In this document: one piece after another, positions 35,916-44,599 of the stretch
Layout of the letters: every line of letters starts with the position of its first letter
Position numbering within the stretch: position 1 is the first letter of the stretch
From: DASSNU01 sp035701265
Lineage (GTDB): Bacteria; Gemmatimonadota; Gemmatimonadetes; Gemmatimonadales; Gemmatimonadaceae
DNA: 64,000 nucleotides
Assembly: GCA_035701265.1 (NCBI GenBank)
Contig: DASSNU010000017.1
Location: forward strand, 62,001-126,000
Direction of reading: 5' to 3'
Position numbers and translations under genes: made by a program
The notes under the pieces: generated by a model
What the model was told of the DNA's origin: nothing
The model's database searches: none
What the model saw: only the letters and a program-made list of their open reading frames with translations

Positions 35916-37634
35916 TCCCGCCGCGGGCTGGGCCGACGCCGACTCCGACGCCGACTCCGGCGTGAGCACCGACATCCCCTGCTCGAACAGAATGTCCACG
36001 GGAATGCCGGCAGTGGAGAGCCGGTCCAGGTCGGCCTGCAGCTCGGGGGGAATGCGCCCGAGCTCCTGGTAGAACGCCGAGACGCCCTGGTAGTCGCCGT
36101 CCCCCTGCAAGCGGAGAATCTTCTCGGCGAGCGCGGTGAGCGCGGTGCGCATCTTGTCCACGTTCACGCTGTAGGTGCCGGCGGCGGAGTCGCGCGTGAA
36201 GGCGCCGCGCTGCTGCAGGAAGTTGAACGTGGCCATGTTCGCCTTGCCGTGTGCGTCGGAGGCGCCGAAGCGCACGGAGCGCAGGATGCCGGCCAGGAAG
36301 GTGATGTAGTTGCTGCGGATGTCGGCCTCGGGCAGGTCGCCGCGCGCGTGCAGCGTGTCGATCATGTACAGCCCCAGCACGTCGGCCTTCTCCTCTTCCA
36401 GCGCGGAGGCCTGGTCTCTCAGCGCCGCGCGCACCGTCCCCTTGCCGTTGATCGTGTTCTTGATGCCGAGTCCGTGCGCCACCTCGTGGAACATCGTGTT
36501 GGCGAAGAACGCGTCGAATTTCACATCCTGCCGCTGATCCTGGCCGATGAGCACGTTGACGATCGGGATGAGGATCTTGTCGAACTTGGCGCGCATGGCG
36601 TTCTTGAGCTGCAGCCGCCGCGTGCCCTTGTCCCGCTGCACCGTCTCGTCGTTCGGCAAGTTGATGGCGATCGTCTTGGCGCCGGCGTTCGCCTGTCCCG
36701 CGTAGTAGACCACGTCGTACGCATTCAGGTCCGAGCTCGTGCCGGGGAGCTGGGGCTTGTACGCGGCGGGCACAGGCAGTCCCTTCTGCAGCGACGGCAG
36801 GAACGAGATGTATCTGGCCAGCCGCCGGCTCCAGTCCTTGTCCTTCACGAGCACGTACGCCTCGTTGGCCGCCTTGTAGCCGAAGAGCGCGTCCTCGTAC
36901 GTCTCGATGGGCCCGATGACGATGTCGAGCGTGTTGTTCTTCATGTCCATCCATGCGAGGTCGCTCGCGCGGTAGTCGTCGCTCAGGAGCGCCTGCGCGC
37001 GGAGCTCCAGGTAGTGCCGGAGCGCCGGATCGTCGGCCAGCCGTGCGGCCGCACGGAGGCTCGCCGCCGCGCTGTCGTTGGCCGCGGCGTACGCCACGTG
37101 GTAGGGAGTGGTCGTGAGCTTTCCCGCGCTATCGCGCCGCACCAGCGTGTAGAGCGATCGCAGCGCGGCGCCGCTGTCGCTCGAGGCCGCCGCGGCGGAG
37201 TCGAACTCCTCCCTGGTCATGCCGCGCGGATAGAAGTTCGCGCCCGCGGGCTTCGCACCTACGCCCGCCAGGAAGGGCTCATCCCCGTGCAGGCGGTCCC
37301 ACGGACCGTAGTTGATCTCGGCGTATCGCCGCGTGGCCGAATCGTCGATCGCGGCGAGGAGCGAATCGCCGTTGCCGTACGCCTGCTGCCAGAAGATCGG
37401 GTCCATCTCGCGCGCGGCATCGATGAGGAGCGGGAGCATCTGTCGCTCGTGCTCGCTGAGCGTGCCGAGATCAGTGGTGAGGCGCACGGTGGTGTACTGT
37501 GCCAGCCGATCGTGCACATCGGGCGCGGAGCCGCCGGTGTTCATCGCGCCGCCGTCATTGCCGCGGCACGCGGTTGCGACGACGGCGAGGAGCGCCAGCG
37601 CGGGAAGGAGCCTCCGGGTGGTGATGCCGAGCAT
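35901..37634 (-). CDS. M49 (dipeptidyl peptidase III)-like zinc peptidase, lipoprotein
   Basis: 577 aa from ATG 37634. Signal peptide with a possible lipoprotein Cys23 (LALLAVVATAC). Zinc motif HEVAH at 383-387 followed by EEEKADVLGLYMID at ~413-426; the Glu/Asp pair matches the second M49 zinc motif (EExxAD). Classical M49 enzymes carry HExxxH, so this one has a one-residue-shorter motif. Other family-like parts: QLKNAMRAKFDKILIPI and GIKNTINGKGTVR. The end is a Ser/Ala/Gly-rich tail. Expected exopeptidase at the periplasmic membrane face. Confidence 0.78.
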   Translation of the reverse strand: MLGITTRRLLPALALLAVVATACRGNDGGAMNTGGSAPDVHDRLAQYTTVRLTTDLGTLSEHERQMLPLLIDAAREMDPIFWQQAYGNGDSLLAAIDDSATRRYAEINYGPWDRLHGDEPFLAGVGAKPAGANFYPRGMTREEFDSAAAASSDSGAALRSLYTLVRRDSAGKLTTTPYHVAYAAANDSAAASLRAAARLADDPALRHYLELRAQALLSDDYRASDLAWMDMKNNTLDIVIGPIETYEDALFGYKAANEAYVLVKDKDWSRRLARYISFLPSLQKGLPVPAAYKPQLPGTSSDLNAYDVVYYAGQANAGAKTIAINLPNDETVQRDKGTRRLQLKNAMRAKFDKILIPIVNVLIGQDQRQDVKFDAFFANTMFHEVAHGLGIKNTINGKGTVRAALRDQASALEEEKADVLGLYMIDTLHARGDLPEADIRSNYITFLAGILRSVRFGASDAHGKANMATFNFLQQRGAFTRDSAAGTYSVNVDKMRTALTALAEKILRLQGDGDYQGVSAFYQELGRIPPELQADLDRLSTAGIPVDILFEQGMSVLTPESASESASAQPAAGGGGR

Positions 37635-37728
37635 GCGTTCTCCGGTGTGACGGTGAAGGGCGGGAGTGGCGCGCGGCGCGCGCGACGATCGTGCCGCGCG
37701 CACCGGTCGTGGAGCGCGCGGCATTCCA

Positions 37729-38160
37729 TCAGTGCGCCGCGGAGCGCGACGGGGCCGCGCGCCCGGCGAGGGCGCGCAGATAGTCGCCGCCCTCGATCCG
37801 GCACGCACCATCCGTGCTGCCGTTGAAGAAATACACCCACGCCGGTTCGGGCGTGTCGTGCACCGGGTACTCGTGGCGCACGAAGAGCGATCCCGCAGGA
37901 TCGGCGGGATCGTATCCCTCGTAATCGTCCAGCGCCAGCAGCGTGCGCGCCGCGTGCGCGAGCTCCAACTCGTACATCTCGCCGTGCACGACGTCGCGCG
38001 CGTCCTCGGACGACACGGCACCCGGGTATGCGCCGAGGTCGAACAGCCTCCCCTGAATGGCGGCACGGCCGAGCGGGCGCGCGCGCGCCCGCAGCATCTC
38101 GGCCATCGGGTGCCCCGTCTCCGCGCGGAGCGTGCCGTACACGAAGAGGTGCGTGATCAC
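37729..38160 (-). CDS. Gamma-glutamylcyclotransferase-like (GGCT/AIG2) family protein
   Basis: 143 aa from GTG 38160, overlapping the upstream stop by four bases (GTGA). Family signature FVYGTLR near the start, GRLFDLGAYPGAV, and ALDDYEGYDP with the conserved Glu on the YEG motif. Ends with VYFFNG strand typical of the fold. Likely acts on gamma-glutamyl amines or peptides. Second gene after the Vgb-like propeller. Confidence 0.88.
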   Translation of the reverse strand: MITHLFVYGTLRAETGHPMAEMLRARARPLGRAAIQGRLFDLGAYPGAVSSEDARDVVHGEMYELELAHAARTLLALDDYEGYDPADPAGSLFVRHEYPVHDTPEPAWVYFFNGSTDGACRIEGGDYLRALAGRAAPSRSAAH

Positions 38161-39185
38161 GGAACGCGTGCGCGCGCGATCGTATTGGCGTCGGTGCCGA
38201 ACCAGAGCGTGCGCGTCGCGCGGTCGAACGTCATGTGGCGCACCGTCATCCCGCCGCTCTCGGCGATCGGCGTCACGCTGAAGACGGTGTTGTTCCCCGG
38301 ATCGAAGCCGACCAGCCGGTTGGGTTGCGGTCCCGTCTCCACGTACCACAGGCGGTCGTGGTCGTCCACGGTGAGCGCGTAGGGGAGCGAGCGTGGGCCC
38401 GAGGGCGCCGCCCATTCGCGCACGCTTCCGTCACGCGGATCGAGCACGCCCAGATAGCCACGCGCGTAGTCCACGTACCAGACGCGATCGTCCGACGTGA
38501 TGGCGATCCGGCGCGGTCGCGCAGCGGGGCTGGGGAGCGGGTGCTCGGTGATCGTCATCGTGGCGGGGTCGATGGTCGCCAGCTTGTTGGAGCCGAACTC
38601 GCAGAACCACGGATGCTCGTGGGAGTCGAGCGCGATGCCATAGGGGAGCGAGCGCGCGGTGGGAGAGTGCAGGAGTTGCACGCGTCCGCTGGCGGGCTCG
38701 AGGCGTCCGACGAAGTTCCCCTGCTGCACGGTGAACCAGAAGGTACCGCGCGAATCCTCCACCATGGTGTGCGGGTCGCGCGCGGCGGGATCGGGCATCG
38801 GGATGGCGTGCACCTCGCCGGTGGCCGGATCGAGCCGGTCAATGGTGGCGTTGCGATTGCCGGTGAACCAGACATCGCCGGAACGGCTGATGATCAGGTT
38901 GTGTGGATTCGTCCCTTCGGGGATGTCGAACTGCGTGAATTTCCCCGATGCCGGATCGAGATAGGCGACGTAATTTCCGGCCTGTCCCACGAACCAGACG
39001 CGGTGCTGCGCGTCCGCGTACGGATCGCGCGGGCGGCTGCGTTCCCACGGCACCTTCCACTCGGTGATGGACACGGTGGTGGTGTCGGCCATGCGCGCGT
39101 CGTGCGCGGGGCGCGGCTGTGTGGCGGGGAGCGTCAGGAAGACGCCGGGGAGCGGGAGCAGGATCGTGGCGATGGCGGCACGCAT
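38157..39185 (-). CDS. Virginiamycin B lyase-like beta-propeller protein, exported
   Basis: 342 aa from ATG 39185 with ribosome site GGAGG. Signal peptide AAIATILLPLPGVFLTL. Seven-bladed Vgb/streptogramin-lyase propeller: repeated units WFVGQAGNYVAYLDPASGKF, VWFTGNRNATIDRLDPATGE, WFCEFGSNKLATIDPATM and WYVETGPQPNRLVGFDPGN. Known Vgb linearises streptogramin B, but most secreted relatives are uncharacterised, so function is not assigned. Translationally coupled to the GGCT-like gene. Confidence 0.82.
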   Translation of the reverse strand: MRAAIATILLPLPGVFLTLPATQPRPAHDARMADTTTVSITEWKVPWERSRPRDPYADAQHRVWFVGQAGNYVAYLDPASGKFTQFDIPEGTNPHNLIISRSGDVWFTGNRNATIDRLDPATGEVHAIPMPDPAARDPHTMVEDSRGTFWFTVQQGNFVGRLEPASGRVQLLHSPTARSLPYGIALDSHEHPWFCEFGSNKLATIDPATMTITEHPLPSPAARPRRIAITSDDRVWYVDYARGYLGVLDPRDGSVREWAAPSGPRSLPYALTVDDHDRLWYVETGPQPNRLVGFDPGNNTVFSVTPIAESGGMTVRHMTFDRATRTLWFGTDANTIARARVP

Positions 39186-39364
39186 CGGAAACCTCCAGTC
39201 GGCGATCGAAGCGGAACGGACGGACGGGGCTCGAGCCCCGGTCCGCATCCGGAACACTCTCCCCTGGAAAGTGCCGGGGCAAGGGGTCGCGTGTGGTGCG
39301 GTGGCGGTGCTGCGCCGCGCGCGACGGCTTCCTGACGGCGGTGCACGGCGCATAACTTCTTCCG

Positions 39365-40138
39365 ATGCCCCGCACCGCTCCGCGCCCGGCGCCTTCTCGC
39401 GCCGGCACGACCACATCCCCCGATGTCTTCCCCGGGTTCTCTCCGGACGCGATCCGCTTCTTCCGGTCGCTGCGCCGGCACAACACACGCGAGTGGTTCG
39501 CGCAGCACCGCGCGCGCTACGAGGACGCGGTGCTCACGCCGATGCGACTGATGGTGGAGGAAGTGGACGACGCGCTCGCCAGCGTGGCGCCGGAGATCGT
39601 GGGCGATCCGCGCCGATCGCTCTTTCGCATCCACCGCGACGTGCGCTTCTCGGCGGACAAGTCGCCGTACAAGACGAATGCCGCCTGCTGGTTCTTCCAC
39701 CGCGATGCGGGGCGCGGCGTGGGGCAGTCGGTCAAGACCGGCGCGGCGGGGTTCTACTTCCACCTGGAGCCCGGTCGGTATTTCCTGGGGGGCGGGATCT
39801 GGATGCCCCCGCGCCCGGCGCTGCAGGCCATTCGTGAGGCGATCGCCGAACGGCACGAGGAGTTCACGCGGTTCGTCCGGGCGCGCGCCTTCCGCCGCGT
39901 GTACGGCGCGCTGGACGATGAACGCATGCTGCAGCGCGTCCCGCGCGGATACGCACCCGATCATCCCGCCGCGCACTGGCTGCGCTACGTCTCCTTCACC
40001 GCGACGCGCGACCTGAGCGAGGGAGACGTGCATGCGCGCACGCTCCCCTCGCGTCTGGTGGCCGACTTCGAGGTGCTGCTCCCGCTGGTGCGCTGGCTGA
40101 ACGACGTGCTCGGCTATCCTGCGACGGAGCGGAGGTAG
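39365..40138 (+). CDS. DUF2461 family protein
   Basis: 257 aa. DUF2461 pattern is clear: FRSLRRHNTREWFAQHRARYE, RSLFRIHRDVRFSADKSPYKTN, GFYFHLEPGRYFLGGGIWMP and a C-terminal LPLVRWLNDV. Function of the family is unknown. The N-terminal ~20 residues are Pro/Ser-rich and could be outside the fold. Convergent with the next gene (10-bp gap). Confidence 0.9.
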   Translation: MPRTAPRPAPSRAGTTTSPDVFPGFSPDAIRFFRSLRRHNTREWFAQHRARYEDAVLTPMRLMVEEVDDALASVAPEIVGDPRRSLFRIHRDVRFSADKSPYKTNAACWFFHRDAGRGVGQSVKTGAAGFYFHLEPGRYFLGGGIWMPPRPALQAIREAIAERHEEFTRFVRARAFRRVYGALDDERMLQRVPRGYAPDHPAAHWLRYVSFTATRDLSEGDVHARTLPSRLVADFEVLLPLVRWLNDVLGYPATERR

Positions 40139-40148
40139 GGAGAGCGCG

Positions 40149-40964
40149 TCACTGCCCCTTGAGCAACGCCTGGATGGGTGCGGGCGGAGCGAATGCATCC
40201 GCGCTCACGTTGTCGAACACGACCGAATCGATGGTGATGCGGTACTCCTGCTGCTGCGCGCGCTGGATGGCCGTCGTGGGGATGAGGATTCCGCCGAACG
40301 GCTTGTAGTCGCTCACGACGTTCGTGGCTTCGATCGGTCCCATGACGGTCTGCGCCGTGATGATCGAGCCTGCCAGGAGTCCGGTACTCACATCATAGAA
40401 CTCGTAGAACGTGTCTCCGTTCGTACGCACGAGCTTGAGCTTGTAGCAGGGGCGCCCCTCGAAGTCGATGCGTTCCACAGTCTCGATGGACGTGAACCTG
40501 GCCGGGTCGTGCAGCGACTCGTAGAGGTCGTGATCCGCCTTGAGCGACTCGAGCTCCTTTCCCTCGAGCAGCCGCGGGCCCGATGAAGGATCGATACTCC
40601 AGCCATGCGACCCGTCGAAGCCGGTGAGTTGCTCGCCGAGGCCGGGGATGGAGATGCGCACGCTGCTCCGGTCCGGCGCGGCCAGGATGGACTCCACGTG
40701 CCCGGTGAGCCCCGCGCCGGGAGCGCTGAACGTGGCGAAGCTGCGCGACGACGTGTGCTTCATCACCGCGTCGCGGCCGCCGATGGCCTGCACGTAGCGA
40801 TCGATGATCTGTCGCGCAGGCGGAAGGGAGTCGGTGCCGTGCTGCGCCGTTGTCGGCTGCTGCGCAACGATCGTCCCGGGGAGCGCCAGGGTGACTGTCG
40901 CGAGAACGGTGAGAGCAGCGAGAGCGAGCGCGCGGTGCACGGCGCGGAGCGAAGACACAACCAT
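40149..40964 (-). CDS. LolA-like outer-membrane lipoprotein-sorting family protein
   Basis: 271 aa from ATG 40964 with ribosome site GAGGAG. Signal peptide LALAALTVLATVTLAL, cleavage near TIVAQ. Mature protein: ARQIIDRYVQAIGGRDAV helix followed by long antiparallel strands (CYKLKLVRTNGDTFYEFYDVS, TNVVSDYKPFGGILIP). A second member of the same general fold as 29478-30203. It follows the S41 peptidase gene on the same strand (56-bp gap). Confidence 0.75.
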   Translation of the reverse strand: MVVSSLRAVHRALALAALTVLATVTLALPGTIVAQQPTTAQHGTDSLPPARQIIDRYVQAIGGRDAVMKHTSSRSFATFSAPGAGLTGHVESILAAPDRSSVRISIPGLGEQLTGFDGSHGWSIDPSSGPRLLEGKELESLKADHDLYESLHDPARFTSIETVERIDFEGRPCYKLKLVRTNGDTFYEFYDVSTGLLAGSIITAQTVMGPIEATNVVSDYKPFGGILIPTTAIQRAQQQEYRITIDSVVFDNVSADAFAPPAPIQALLKGQ

Positions 40965-41020
40965 GGAAGGCTCCTCGAGCGGATTGTGCGAAACGTGAGA
41001 GGTGGGAAGTGGTGCGAACG

Positions 41021-42604
41021 CTACGGGTGCGGCGCAGACTCTTCGTGATGCGATGCGCGCTCCGCGGCGATCCACCGGATTGCGGCGTCGAGCACGGCAT
41101 CGCGGCCGGCCGCGAGATCGGCGACCGACAGTGGGACGATCTGATCGGGGATCACGCCACGCCCCTCCAGGCGCACGCCATCGGGGGTGATGAACTCGGC
41201 CACCGCGTGGTAGAGCACGTCGCCGTTGGGAAGTCGCTGGTTGAGCGCGGGGAGCACGGCGCCGGCGGTGGTGTCGCCGAAGATGCGTGCGCGTCCCACC
41301 GATTGCATGCCGCCGGCGAACACCTCCGACGTGCTCGCGGTGAGCCCGTCCACCAGAATCGCGACCGGGCCGTCGTACGGCTCGACGCGCGTACCGGTGG
41401 TGCTCACCAGGCGAGGGTTGGCGAAGAAGTGCAGCTCGCCGTTCCGCATCTTCATGGAGCCGAGCGAAACGCGCGTGCGCAGGAAGTGCCCGGATGTCCC
41501 CATGACCATCGCGCCCAGCCCGCCGAGGTTCCCCCGGAGGTCGATGATGATCCCGTCGGCGCCGCGCATCGCATCCATGGCGCTGTCGAAGGGCGGAAGA
41601 ATGACGGGCATCCAGATGTTGAAGCGGATGATCCCCACAGTGGTGCCGTCAGTGGTCCGTCGCTCGCGCTCGAGGTGTACGGGAAGTGGTGGCAGATTGC
41701 CGAACTTCACGATCGTCCCCGGCGTGCGCGTGCGCGCGAGCGTCACCGTGCGCTTGTGGCCGCGCGCATCGGCAAACTGGAGCACCACGTGCGATCCCGG
41801 CGCGCCGGAGAGATCCTGCTGCGTGGCCAGCGTGGCCTCGAGCGCCGCCTCGCGCGGGGGGAGCGACGTGCGCGCCGCGGTCACACGCGCGCGCACATCC
41901 TGGCCGTCCACCGCGCGCAGCTCCCACCCGGAGCGCACTCCGGCAGCCGCTGCCGCGCTCCCGGGCGCCACGCGCCAGACGCGCAGGCGGTCGCCGAGGA
42001 GACGCAGCTCCATACCGACGTCACCATCACGCTCGCCGCTGCCCGACGCGGCCGCTGTCGCGTTCGCGCCTGATGTGCCTGTGCGCGACGCGCTGTCCCC
42101 ACCTGCTGCATCGCTCGAGATCGTGGCACGCGACGCATCGTCGTGGGCACGATCGCGGGACGGATGCGACGAGTCCGCGGCGCGGGCGGCGGGCGCCATC
42201 TCGTCGGCCGCTTCACGCGGGATGAGCGCGAAGTGCGACTCGTGCAGGCGCCCGAGCATGTCGCGGATCACCGCGCGCAACTCCTCCGTGGTGCGCGCCG
42301 CAGCCGCGCGTGGACGCAGCTCCGCGCGCACGGCCATCCAATCCACGCCGTTGAACGTCGTGTCGAAGTGCCGCTCGTAGATGAGCTGCCACGCCGTGTC
42401 GAACGTCGCGAGCGCGAGCGGTGCGTGCTGCCCGGTGTCGCGTTGAGCGCTGCTGTCATCCGCCGGCCGCTGTTGCGTGACGTGCGCGCTGTCCGGGGAT
42501 GTGGTGGCGGACGCGGGAGTCTGCGCGCCCAGCGGTACGGCGGACGCGGCAAGAGAGCCGAGCGTCCCCACGAGCGTGGCAACGACAAGACGTCTGAGGG
42601 ACAT
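41021..42604 (-). CDS. Secreted S41 family peptidase, tricorn-core-like
   Basis: 527 aa from ATG 42604; an ATG at 42625 is also possible. Signal peptide RRLVVATLVGTLGSLAAS to LGAQ. An S41 cap region (~60-110), a Ser/Ala/Asp-rich linker (~125-180), a PDZ-like domain (~195-260) and the catalytic core: GIIIDLRGNLGG, Ser in DGLTASTSEVFAGG. Where C-terminal processing peptidases have the catalytic Lys (TFGKG), this protein reads DTTAGAVLP. RLHESHFALIP supplies a His, so a Ser-His arrangement as in tricorn core is more likely. Confidence 0.85.
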   Translation of the reverse strand: MSLRRLVVATLVGTLGSLAASAVPLGAQTPASATTSPDSAHVTQQRPADDSSAQRDTGQHAPLALATFDTAWQLIYERHFDTTFNGVDWMAVRAELRPRAAAARTTEELRAVIRDMLGRLHESHFALIPREAADEMAPAARAADSSHPSRDRAHDDASRATISSDAAGGDSASRTGTSGANATAAASGSGERDGDVGMELRLLGDRLRVWRVAPGSAAAAAGVRSGWELRAVDGQDVRARVTAARTSLPPREAALEATLATQQDLSGAPGSHVVLQFADARGHKRTVTLARTRTPGTIVKFGNLPPLPVHLERERRTTDGTTVGIIRFNIWMPVILPPFDSAMDAMRGADGIIIDLRGNLGGLGAMVMGTSGHFLRTRVSLGSMKMRNGELHFFANPRLVSTTGTRVEPYDGPVAILVDGLTASTSEVFAGGMQSVGRARIFGDTTAGAVLPALNQRLPNGDVLYHAVAEFITPDGVRLEGRGVIPDQIVPLSVADLAAGRDAVLDAAIRWIAAERASHHEESAPHP

Positions 42605-42719
42605 CGGCGCGGGCGGGCGGGGCATGAAGCGGGTGCGGGTTGGAAAAACCGCCCCGCATGAGCACGGGACGGTAATCTAACGACGCGCATGCCGCCCCAG
42701 CGTCATGGGGCGAACGGAT

Positions 42720-42745
42720 GGCCGGCCTCCGACGAGAGGCCGGCC
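42720..42745. terminator. 10-bp hairpin between same-strand genes
   Basis: Perfect stem GGCCGGCCTC / GAGGCCGGCC (42720-42729 and 42736-42745), loop CGACGA, between the small membrane protein gene and the S41 gene, both on the minus strand. No T-run. Confidence 0.5.
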
Positions 42746-42755
42746 GGATTCAGGA

Positions 42756-42935
42756 TCACCCTCCTCCGCTCGAATTCCCGGCCGGCACGTGGATGTCCAC
42801 GTCCGCCTGCGGTGCGCTGCGGTGCAAGCCGCCCGCGAAAATGAACCAGGCCAGGATGGCGAGGAGCACCACCACCACGATCGCCCACGCCCAACTGCTG
42901 CTTCCGCCCCCGCCCTGAATCTGCGTGTCCGCCAT
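42756..42935 (-). CDS. Small single-helix membrane protein
   Basis: 59 aa from ATG 42935 with ribosome site GGGAGGAG. Gly/Ser-rich head, one helix (WAWAIVVVVLLAILAWFIFAGG), then a short acidic extracytoplasmic tail. Resembles the protein at 62270-62461 in helix and flanks. Function unknown. Confidence 0.7.
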   Translation of the reverse strand: MADTQIQGGGGSSSWAWAIVVVVLLAILAWFIFAGGLHRSAPQADVDIHVPAGNSSGGG

Positions 42936-43129
42936 GACTCCTCCCCGAGTGATGGACCTCCGCGCCCGATCGCCCATTGCCCCGCTTCCACCGCACGGTT
43001 CCCGCCAGGCTCGGCGCGTGGACTACGCTACTGCGCGCTCCGTGCCACCGTGCACTCGCGCGCGGATACGCGTCGTGGCGTGCGCTCGCACGGCGGGCAT
43101 GCGTCGTGCTCGGCGCCGGAACGGTGCGA

Positions 43130-44467
43130 CTACAACGGCAGCCGCACGCGCGCGCTCGCGCCGCGACGCCCGGGACGGTTGCCGAGCGCGATCGTCCCGC
43201 CGTGCGCTTCGGCAATCTGCCGGCTGAGCGCGAGCCCGATGCCGGAGCCGTTGGGCTTCGTGGTGAAGAAGGGGACGAACAGGCTCGTGGCGTCGGCGAC
43301 GCCGGGACCTTCATCCTCCACGGCGATCTCGACCCAGCGGCCGTCCACCCGCGCCGTGAGCGACACGGTGCCACCGCTCTCCAGCGATGCATCCACCGCG
43401 TTCTGCACCAGGTTGATGAGCAATTGCTCGAGCTGGTCCGCGTCCGCCTGCAGCGTGACGTCGGGGCCGGGGTTCACCACCACCGGGATGCGCTCGTCCA
43501 GCCGCGCCACGCGCTGCAGCAGTGCGCGCAGACGCACCGCGCCACGGCTCGGCTTGGGAAGTCTTGCCAGGCGTGCGTACGAGGCCATGAACCGTCCCAG
43601 CGCGTCGGAGCGCGTGGCGATTGTGGTGAGCGCCTGGCGCACCTCTCCGCTGCGCGGGCTCTCCGGCATCTCGCGCTCCACGATGCGGCGGACGCTGTGC
43701 GCCATCGACTTGATGGGGGCGAGCGAGTTGTTGATTTCGTGGGAGAGGACGCGCACGATCCGCTGCCACGCCTGTTGCTCCTGCTGGCGCAGTGTGAGGC
43801 TGATATCGGCGAAGACGAGCAGCGTGTGCGGCAGCCCGTCGCGGCGGAAGTGCGACCGCCTGAGCTCCCACCGCGCCGTGCCGCCGGCAAAGCCGCGCTC
43901 CACCATGCGCGGGGTCTCGCCGCGCAGGTAGTCCGCAAAGCCGAGCGACTCCGCGCTCCGGCCGAGCATCCGCTCCGCGCGCTCCCCCACCAACCGCTCC
44001 CCCGCCGGATTCACCAGGCGCAGTTGCTCATCGCGGTCGAAGGCGTAGATCGCGACGTCGATCTCGTTCATCACGCTGGCCAGCAAAGCGCTCGACTCCA
44101 CGGCCGAGAGCCGCTGCCGCTGCAACGTCTCGCCGAGCGTGTTCACCTCGTGCATCACGAGACCGAGGGCGCTGCTCCGGCTGGTGGCCAGTCCGCGAAT
44201 GGCGTAGTCCCCCTCGCGCAGCGCGCCGAGCAGGTTGGCGATCACCTGGAGCGGGGAGACGACGCGGTGGTACGCCATGGCCGCGCACACGAGCCAGGTG
44301 ACGACGATCGCCGTCGCCAGCGTCCAACGCACCTCCAGCGCGTACGGCCACCGCCAGAGCGCGTCCAGCGCGACGAGCGCTGCAGGGAGCGCGCTCACCG
44401 TTAGCAGGATGACGATCGAGCGCTCTCCGCTCAGACGGCGGTGCGGTGGTTCGCGGTCACCGGCCAT
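43130..44467 (-). CDS. PAS-containing sensor histidine kinase, NtrY type
   Basis: 445 aa. Two membrane helices (~18-36 and ~45-66) with a very short loop between, then a HAMP-like/linker region, a PAS domain (~125-220) and the kinase core. Phosphorylated His243 lies in RVLSHEINNSLAPIK, the H-box style of NtrB/NtrY kinases. N-box QLLINLVQNAVDAS, G1 VEDEGPGV and G2 NGSGIGLALS are complete. With almost no periplasmic domain it likely senses membrane or cytoplasmic signals. Follows the NtrC-type regulator gene (132-bp gap). Confidence 0.92.
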   Translation of the reverse strand: MAGDREPPHRRLSGERSIVILLTVSALPAALVALDALWRWPYALEVRWTLATAIVVTWLVCAAMAYHRVVSPLQVIANLLGALREGDYAIRGLATSRSSALGLVMHEVNTLGETLQRQRLSAVESSALLASVMNEIDVAIYAFDRDEQLRLVNPAGERLVGERAERMLGRSAESLGFADYLRGETPRMVERGFAGGTARWELRRSHFRRDGLPHTLLVFADISLTLRQQEQQAWQRIVRVLSHEINNSLAPIKSMAHSVRRIVEREMPESPRSGEVRQALTTIATRSDALGRFMASYARLARLPKPSRGAVRLRALLQRVARLDERIPVVVNPGPDVTLQADADQLEQLLINLVQNAVDASLESGGTVSLTARVDGRWVEIAVEDEGPGVADATSLFVPFFTTKPNGSGIGLALSRQIAEAHGGTIALGNRPGRRGASARVRLPL

Positions 44468-44599
44468 CGTCAGCCCTCATGGCCGGCGCGCCGAGCGCGC
44501 GTGCGAGCTCGGGCCTTGCGGCGAAGAGATTGCGCGCCGGGATGTCCCGTGAACTGCGCGCGTGCGTGAAGCACGCGCGTGCGTGGAATGCGCGCGTGC

